Source of the DNA: Solen grandis
Lineage: Eukaryota; Mollusca; Bivalvia; Adapedonta; Solenidae
Reading direction: 5' to 3'
Assembly: GCA_021229015.1 (NCBI GenBank)
Contig: CM037787.1
Span: forward strand, 41,100,629 to 41,164,628
DNA: 64,000 nucleotides
Shown: piece by piece, positions 56,962 through 64,000 of the stretch
Layout: the number at the start of each line of letters is the position of its first letter
Position numbering within the stretch: position 1 is the stretch's first letter
Notes under the pieces: model-generated
The model's input: the letters and a program-made list of their open reading frames with translations, nothing else
Told to the model about the DNA's origin: nothing
Database searches by the model: none
Made by a program: the position numbers and the translations under genes

Positions 56962-59900
56962 CTATTCAATTTCTTTCAACAAGGTTTCTGTTAATTCTTG
57001 AATAACCTTCCACGCGAGTGTGACGTCACTGCTCTGTGTCCTGCTGGCGCAGATCGCGAACCTGAGAAAGTAGTCTCCCTTGGCACTGGAGGGCACCATG
57101 TGGATGCGGCCATCTTTGTTGATCATTTTCAGGAGACGCTCGTTTACTTCATTGCTTTTCTGAAACATACATTCGTGTTGGTATTTAATTATATGTTAGT
57201 CCATTGGTTATATTGAAAAAATATATTTCTGCTGTACTAGGGATTGCAGTTCCATTGCTTAAAATGACAAACTGAATATATTTTTAATATGATAAAAGAA
57301 CCGGAAATGTAAAGATATTGCTCGTGCGATTTGGTATAGGTTATGATATTGCAACAACTATTTCACACTTCATTTGATAAGTAAATGTAGATATTACACA
57401 AATAGTTGCATATACTGTATGTGGATGCTAATACACTGATATGAGACTGAATATCTGCTCCACACACAGCTAGTGAAAATAGACGTTTATATTTTATTTC
57501 AGTATCATTTCAAAACACTTTGTAACACTTAAAAAAAAACAATAGATGAACAACAGAACATGTTTACGTGAATCTGCGCACGCACCTTTAACCGGAAGCA
57601 CACAAGTCCTAAAGTGACCTCCCCGATGATTGTAAATCTAGGGTCAGCACGGACCAAATCTTCAAACTCGTGGGCAAGTCGGACATCCTGTTGACGTAAA
57701 TATCATGAACGATAAAGAATCAAGTCGTATGTCATTAAAAGATTCATGTTTTCTCAAAATCACAGAGATTTCAAATCACTGCTGCATTAGCAAAACAATA
57801 CGACGAGTTGGTTCTTTAGTACACGCACTATGATAATTGTATTTCAAATAAATCGAAAATTTAAAAACTTTAAGAACTTGACGGAAATTAGTCTGTGCAT
57901 ATATACGCTGATTTCGAAACGTGGTGACATTACTATGGAGTGAAATAAAGTTTATTTTATTTTATTCCAACATTTTCCATATGTTTTTTTTTTTTTTTTT
58001 TTTTTTTTTTGTCATAAAATACCAATTCAAATTCTCTTACATGATCCAAAAGCACAGCACTTACCTCCCTCATCTATATTCAAAACTATAGCTTGCAAAA
58101 TAATTGATTAACCGTTTCCCTCATATAGACTCATTTTGACGCACTCAATAGGTACCACATAAAGCCTGATCTGCAGAAAACCACAGTTAAACCTTACCAA
58201 ATTTAATTATAAAATCCTCATTTCCAGACCACTGAGGAGCAGCATAGGTCTTTTCATGGTTTCTTCTATGAGGGAAAGGGTTAACTAGTTATGAGAACAA
58301 CATACATGTATTTCAGTGATGAAAATATGTTGTTGTTTTTTCTCTTGCAAATTGAGCTTGTCCACATAAGTGAGTATTTGATGATAAAATGATTTATGGA
58401 TAAAATACTGAAAATAAATAGAAAGAAATTATATTAAGTCTGTCTAGTATATGTACAATAAATGGCGCTGTTCTTCGACAATAATTATTTGGAATGACAA
58501 TATATGTCTAATAACACAGAAAAGTATGTTCATGGCCGTGTTTGTTGTGAACAGTTGAAAACTCAATGGTGACCTATACGGAATGTGAAACTCTGTGTGA
58601 TTGTACACTGTGATTATACACTGTGATTGTACACTGTGATTGTACACTGTGATTATACACTGTGATTGTACACTGTGATTGTACACTGTGATTGTACACT
58701 GTGATTGTACACTGTGATTATACACTGTGATTGTACACTGTGATTGTACACTGTGATTATACACTGTGATTGTACACTGTGATTATACACTGTGATTGTA
58801 CACTGTGATTGTACGGTGATAGTTTTACAGTCCAGTGTTCCGGGATTATCTCTACAAATAGTATTCTGAAATGAGAAATGCTCAAACCTTTCGGATGTAT
58901 TCCTGGAGGCCTTTCCTTCCGTACAGACGGAGAACAAACCAAATTTTTAACGACCTGAATCTTCTACCCAGTGGGATATGCCAGTGCTGAAATGATAGCT
59001 GAAGTTATTCATGTGAGTCTGAATGCATTACATACGAAGGAAGCTTGGGAAAGTTCTTTTGACTTTTCAGAGTGAAATTTATGCCATTAAAGTTTCAATA
59101 TTTAAACCTCACAGGAAGTCCCACACGGTCAACGTATATTTAAAATGAACAGAAGGTTATTGCATTTCAAACATTGACAATGTTTTCATAATTATTTGCA
59201 TACAAGCGTGTATCATATGAGCTTTTATAAAAAATATTTATGTAAGTGTTTGAATTGACACAAGAAGACACCAACTGTCGGTGGTAGTGTTCCCACACTA
59301 CGGGCCCAGATGTTTAGGGTACGAGTCTAGCTAAACTGCTGGAAGGTCCTTAATGAACAGGGGGCGCTCGTGCGGAACTACCCGAATTACCAAAGAAAAA
59401 CAGAAAGGCTTCCTTTCATGAAAAATCCGAATACCAGACCGGGGCTTAAACTCTAGGTATATGCCCTCAATACATATAAATAATTCGAAACTACATAAGA
59501 GGGAGCCCGTGACCAATGGTCCTTGGCAGCGGTCATATTACCCTGTAGTCCGGCATCCTGACCTCATTCTCTTGGTTCTCGTGTTTCAGATACAGCGGGT
59601 CAACATTGAAAGCCTCTGTAATCAAGGTGCTGTTCTTCACCCTGAAGTGTATAAATACCACGAACCAGTCAGGGGAAGTTCCCGGGCTTAGGGTAATATC
59701 AGCTACCCTTGGACCGATTTATCGAGAGTTTATTGATTTCTTTTTATCAGTTGATAACAGTCAATCATTATAAGTCAGCTACTCCTGGATTTATCAGCAC
59801 ACAAAAAAAAACAATTACTCTATACCGAGGACAAGACTGTTCAGAAAATCACATCATGGCGTAGTCTAGAGAATTATTTATATTATAGTGATATGGTCTA

Positions 59901-60302
59901 TGGTTAAATTGACCTAGTGCCGGGCGGGGAGGGTGGGGGTGGGGGGTTCAAGATGCAAACATACCGTTAGTTAAATGTGAGAAAAGAAAGGTAGGTATGT
60001 TTGACGGTTGCATTAGTCTCTTGGGGTTCGAGGCGAGTTAAAGTTGATTAACCGAGTTACAGTAAAAGCAAAAGCAAGATAAAGGTGTTTACAAAAATAC
60101 CAAAAGAAGGAGTGGGGTTCAAGTTATGAATTTACAAGAAAAGCAATTGTTAATACTTAAATTATACAAAATGATTAAATATGAATATAACTTTTGAGTT
60201 TATAAAAATAGCAAAGGAAGGTTTAATTACCTGGTGATTGAAAAAAGAGAGGAAACAATAATAAGGGAGTGGATAATAACAAATGGAGAGAGAGAGAGAG
60301 AC

Positions 60303-60339
<37 letters not shown>

Positions 60340-63300
60340 TACTCACCACATCGCAGAGCAGTCAAATGTGACTTGAAGCCATTTGTGGGGGTTGAAGTTA
60401 AATGATTCTGCAAACTGAAAAATATTAAAAAAATATCGTTATCAGATACAATTGAGGAAGTCAGATTACAAATATGATTTGCACAATTATTATTCAGGGA
60501 TTAGACCTAATAAACTAGTTTCAAACATAAAAAACATATTAAAACGAATATACACTTTTGTTTGTGTATTCATTGATTTTTTTCTATGATTTTTTTCAGA
60601 GTGTAATATAAGCGAGCCATGTAATGAAATAACTCGCTCAGAAAAAAAATACCGTTGGTACTTAGAAAAAAAAAATGAATATTTACCTCTACCCCGTTCA
60701 GTAACGGTCTAAACTCCGGACATATGAAGGAACTTCCGGCATAGGCAGCGTCAATATGCATCCAGATCCCTTCCTCCTGACCTGGTCAAACACACCGCAA
60801 TATGTCACTTCCATATATTTCATTCTAATGACATTATGTTTACGTTTTAGGAACAGTATTTCAGTAATTTGGAGGCTGTTTTCATATAATACATAAAATA
60901 GTGCTGTCACACTAAACTATCATGCCGTGTACACGCTGTATGACGTAACAAAACAAATCACAAGGGTCAACCGGACTTGGAACTACCCTATAACTACACT
61001 GAACGTCAAGCCATTACCATTTAAAATGACCTCCTGCTCTCAGGGTTTCTAATATTTTGACCATTTTATTATTAAATGCTGCCAGACTTTGTCTCTATAT
61101 ACAGTTAAATATACCTCGGTATCCCGAGGAACGATTTTTCGAACACCCGAGATGAGTCCCCAGTCCTTGTCCAAGCCACATTAAGGGCAAAAACTCGATT
61201 ATTCGACCCACATGTTTCCGAAAATTTTGTTCCCCCATCTGTGCTCCGATTATAGCAGGTTAACTGTATTGTTATAATTATATACATACAACAACGAAAA
61301 GAGTGCCAATGGTCGAGGTCTTCCAAATAAATCGATGTTTTCAACCTATATATTTTTGACAGAGATATGTTATAAAGGAAAGTAAAAAAAAAAATCAGAT
61401 TTTCTATTCGATAATAAAACAGAATATCGCAAGTTTCGAAAATGTTGACCAATCTACAACACGTGTTTTAAACAATGAAGTGTATTTACATATGGGTCCC
61501 AGCTCCAAAATGTTATCGAAGGCACAAGATGGCGTGGTTCCAAGCGTGGCACAAACCTTCAATAAAAATGTAAAACAAGGATTTAAAATTGTAACAGTCA
61601 TTGTGTACATTTTATTTCATTTCGATAACATTGTGGCTATGTAGCACATATAATCTTGTATCACTTGATGGTACTAAAGCATATGTGATTTGGTTATTTT
61701 CTGCACTATGTAGCAAAAGTCACGTGTAACGTAAAAACCGAATTACTTATTTGAAATGCGCAAAACACTTAAGAAGTGTAAATTATTATTTCCAGCTAGG
61801 ATGACCTTGTGTTTTATGATTAAAACAGACATTTCCAATGTTTACAGTTTCAAATTGACGAACATGCAATCCGATAGCTACATTAGGATAGATGGCTGTC
61901 ATTGGTTAACCTGGTTTACACAAAAAATACACAATTCGTGATGTTGTTTGTGAGAATTAATGGGCGGTACTTAAATTTTCATTGCTGAAAACGGGAAAGG
62001 TGCATACCCTCAACGTCACTGAAAGGTACCATAATAAACGGTGCGGACTCTGTCACACGTCAAATATCTTCCACAGTATTTATCATGTTTAGTGTGTATT
62101 AGAAAACGTCCAAAAAAGATAAGTATATGTGTAGCCATAGAGCAATAATTATGAATAGTTTCACGGTTTACTTACAAACATGGGTATAAGTCCCTTAGCC
62201 CTGTCCTGTTCTATTGCTGCTTTTAGGGCACTGCCCCTCATTGACATCCGGGCATCAGTCTCTAGGGCCCGCATTTTGACCCCGGCTATAAGGCCCGCCC
62301 TCTCTACAGATGAATGGGCCTGAAATTGATGGTAAACATTGTCCCCCATACAGAGGATGTTACCGTTTGAAACGACCTGTTTCATAACTAATATAAAATA
62401 TTAGTCGGATTGAAATATATATCTAGGACAGTCTGATTAGGTATTGAATTGTGTGTACATGGCAAGATGTCTGTTGAAAGCTATATAGAACATTTAATAC
62501 CACGTATATTGGGAAATCATTAGAAATATTCATAAATGATCAAAACATATTATATACCATAAAATAAAATATGGTATCAATATCGTGAAGGTAAGGGTTT
62601 ATTGTATGCCAATTTCAAACTAACATCCGATGACTTAGCCTAGTTAAAACGCCACTTCATACATGACGTCAAATCAAAAATATTGGTTTAAACATTTATT
62701 TCCCAAATATATACATGTAGTTTACAAAACTAACATCAAAACAGGATAACAGCGAAGGTACCGGTAAGTTGCCTTGACAGAAAAACTGCCCATTTTTTTC
62801 ATGTGATTTGCTACTCTTAAAATATCATTAAATTGTTTGTAATACAAATATTATAATACATTTTCAATGACATCATCTATAATAAGAAGGTATGGGACTT
62901 TTTCCACTTAATCCCGCCGTTTCAATTGCCGTTACTCCTTTAAACTTAGGCACGGGGTGTTTATTTTTGTACCCGTATGTCTTTATTGATCCATTCCACG
63001 AAAAGTAAGACTAATTTTATGAAAATCTACCAATGTTCAAAGGAGTAACACCTATTGAAACGGTGGGATGTACGTTTTAAATGGAAAAAATACCTTAAAT
63101 TTGAGTCTGGAATCAATGTCATAAAGGTATCGCATCATTGTACTGGAGCCCCTAACCCCCGGGAGGAATTTTAAAGACGCGAGTGAGAGAAACAACCCAC
63201 AGTGTTTTTTTGTAAATGATCATTACTAAACATGTATAGTGTTTACCTGATCTGATGAGTATGCCACAAATTTAGACATTATTTCTCCATCTTGTAGATT

Positions 63301-63387
63301 TTGTCCTGTATGTTCTTGTTTATATCTGTGGATCTCGCGCGCACGTGCCGATAACAGCGCCACAAGCGTCGCCTCGCTGGCCGTGCT
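56962..63387 (-). CDS. DDC: aromatic-L-amino-acid decarboxylase, last nine exons (5' end off window)
   Basis: A PLP-dependent group II decarboxylase that makes monoamines such as dopamine, serotonin or tyramine. Exons, 5' to 3': 63387-63247, 62319-62176, 61556-61490, 60781-60687, 60414-60347, 59641-59542, 58986-58888, 57687-57586, 57159-56962. All introns are GT-AG and phases join without a break, giving 337 residues that align over about residues 145-480 of the animal enzyme. Active-site features are [12 protein letters not shown] (phosphate binding), [15 protein letters not shown] with the His that stacks on [17 protein letters not shown] with the Asp that pairs with the ring nitrogen, NFNPHKW with the PLP lysine, and DPLYLKH with the loop tyrosine needed for decarboxylation. 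[11 protein letters not shown] has Gly where histidine decarboxylase has Ser, so DOPA/5-HTP or tyrosine is the likelier substrate. The last exon ends KEIE then TAG. The promoter and first ~145 codons are not in the window. Confidence 0.95.
57984..58010. repeat. poly-T tract (27 T) in decarboxylase intron
   Basis: A T run in the intron between exons 57687-57586 and 58986-58888. It may be a retroposon tail read from the other strand. Confidence 0.9.
58595..58812. repeat. 13-bp minisatellite, about 17 copies
   Basis: The unit TGATTGTACACTG alternates irregularly with TGATTATACACTG. It lies within the decarboxylase intron, starting about 75 nt after the donor of exon 58986-58888. Frames across it repeat every 39 nt ([13 protein letters not shown]) and are artefacts. 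Confidence 0.95.
60283..60337. repeat. (GA/CT)n microsatellite at a splice donor
   Basis: GA units on the plus strand, so CT on the sense strand of the decarboxylase. They begin about ten nt after the GTGAGT donor of exon 60414-60347, an unusual place for a long pyrimidine tract. Confidence 0.95.
62912..63068. mobile_element. 157-bp MITE in decarboxylase intron
   Basis: TCCCGCCGTTTCAAT at the left and ATTGAAACGGTGGGA at the right are inverted, and the match continues inward through GTTACTCCTTT / AAAGGAGTAAC. It sits in the intron between exons 63387-63247 and 62319-62176. It is too small to code. Confidence 0.7.
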
Positions 63388-63743
63388 CTGAAAATAGAAT
63401 ATTTCTTTTGTAACATCATGCAGTAAAATTATAATAAAAGAAAATGCATATAATTCATATTTCAATGTTTCATCTAACAATAATTTACACACAACTGTTT
63501 ATCCGATAAAAAACAATTCGTGTTAATTAGAATCCTTATTTTACCAATGCAGTGCAAGACAGTTCAAAGGGTTTTAAGACTCTAGTCTTTGTACCCGTAT
63601 ATTTATGTGCGTATATATAAAATAATTATTTTTTAATTATCACTTTCACAGTTTGACATGCTCCATTTTGATTCTTATATTGTATTTATAGGCACCAGTT
63701 TTACTTTATTCAAGTAAATGGTCTAAACCAGATGATATAATCA

Positions 63744-63767
63744 TTGTATTGTATTGTATTGTATTTT
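63744..63767. repeat. (ATTGT)n microsatellite
   Basis: About five units of a 5-bp repeat. Confidence 0.85.
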
Positions 63768-63832
63768 GTAAGAAAAAAGGTAGTGAAGTGTTGCTATGTA
63801 ATATATCCTAGTTAGATGTAGCATAGTATAGT

Positions 63833-63885
63833 GTTTGTTTGTTTATTGGATTTAACTTCCCACCGACAGTATTTCGAGCAAAACA
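63833..63885 (-). repeat. SINE family 2, 3' end fragment
   Basis: GTTTGTTTGTTTATTGGATT and CCCACCGACAGTATTTCG are the complement of the SINE 2 end (GAAATACTGTCGGTGGG and a CAAA tail). Confidence 0.7.
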
Positions 63886-63892
63886 TAGTGTT

Positions 63893-64000
63893 ACGTGGTA
63901 AAGTGTAAAGTGACGTAATATACCGGTAGGTAGATGTAGCATAGTGCGGTGTTGATGACGTGGTAAAGTGTAAAGTGACGTAATATACCGGTAGGTTAGA
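63893..64000. repeat. 65-bp direct duplication at window edge
   Basis: ACGTGGTAAAGTGTAAAGTG and ACGTAATATACCGGTAGGT occur at 63893 and again at 63958, 65 bp apart. The second copy runs off the window, so a longer array may continue. Confidence 0.85.

Noticed and set aside
58444..58942. Minus-strand frames with [13 protein letters not shown] repeats
   Set aside because: Translation of the 13-bp minisatellite in all frames; only 58888-58986 and nearby sequence is a real decarboxylase exon.

Overview
The window is AT-rich animal nuclear DNA, most likely from a bivalve mollusc; a venerid-type clam is my guess. The reasons are large introns, GT-AG splice sites, dense SINEs, MITEs and minisatellites, a RING-less B-box/NHL protein, a single-exon fibrinogen-domain lectin, and repeats built on GGTGAGC ends and 'ggtcaccaggtca' units that I associate with bivalve genomes. 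Two 100-N blocks (19318-19417, 45127-45226) are scaffold gaps. Only three real host genes can be supported; most of the sequence is repeats.

Genes. (1) 35953-37602 (+): an intronless B-box/B-box/coiled-coil/NHL-propeller protein of the RING-less molluscan TRIM type, preceded by a splice acceptor and interrupted by one in-frame TAA at codon 154. (2) 50743-51744 (-): a secreted fibrinogen-related (FReD) protein encoded by one exon, with a TATA box about 56 nt before the ATG. (3) 56962-63387 (-): the last nine exons of an aromatic-L-amino-acid decarboxylase gene, rebuilt exon by exon with consistent phases, ending in a stop and an AATAAA signal. Its first ~145 codons lie beyond the right edge. 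The three genes look independent of one another.

Repeats by region. 1.7-3.4 kb, 8.0-9.3 kb, 12.9-13.8 kb and 19.7-25.7 kb hold members of one superfamily of non-coding repeats. Each is headed by short perfect hairpins, followed by a T-rich tract and a body whose sequence blocks occur in the same order in every family. One family forms a four-copy tandem array of about 1.45 kb units. 5.6-7.4 kb is a transposon-like element with long inverted repeats and a small ORF resembling the P2X7 tail domain. 14.0 and 43.6 kb are two copies of one MITE. 16.5-17.5 kb is a 58-bp minisatellite. 30.7-31.4 kb is a GGTGAGC-type element. 39.5-41.4 kb holds a 66-bp repeat and a minisatellite apparently grown from a SINE. 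42.2-43.2 kb is a dead Tc1 (DD34E) transposase. 48.35-48.6 kb is an intact SINE with a 13-bp target duplication. 49.3-50.1 kb is a decayed LINE reverse transcriptase. 52.48-54.33 kb is a mariner-like element with 34-bp inverted repeats and TA duplication.

The most interesting signal is the hairpin-headed repeat superfamily: different hairpin sequences on a shared, collinear, non-coding body. It could be a Helentron-like non-autonomous element, but this is not established from the sequence alone.
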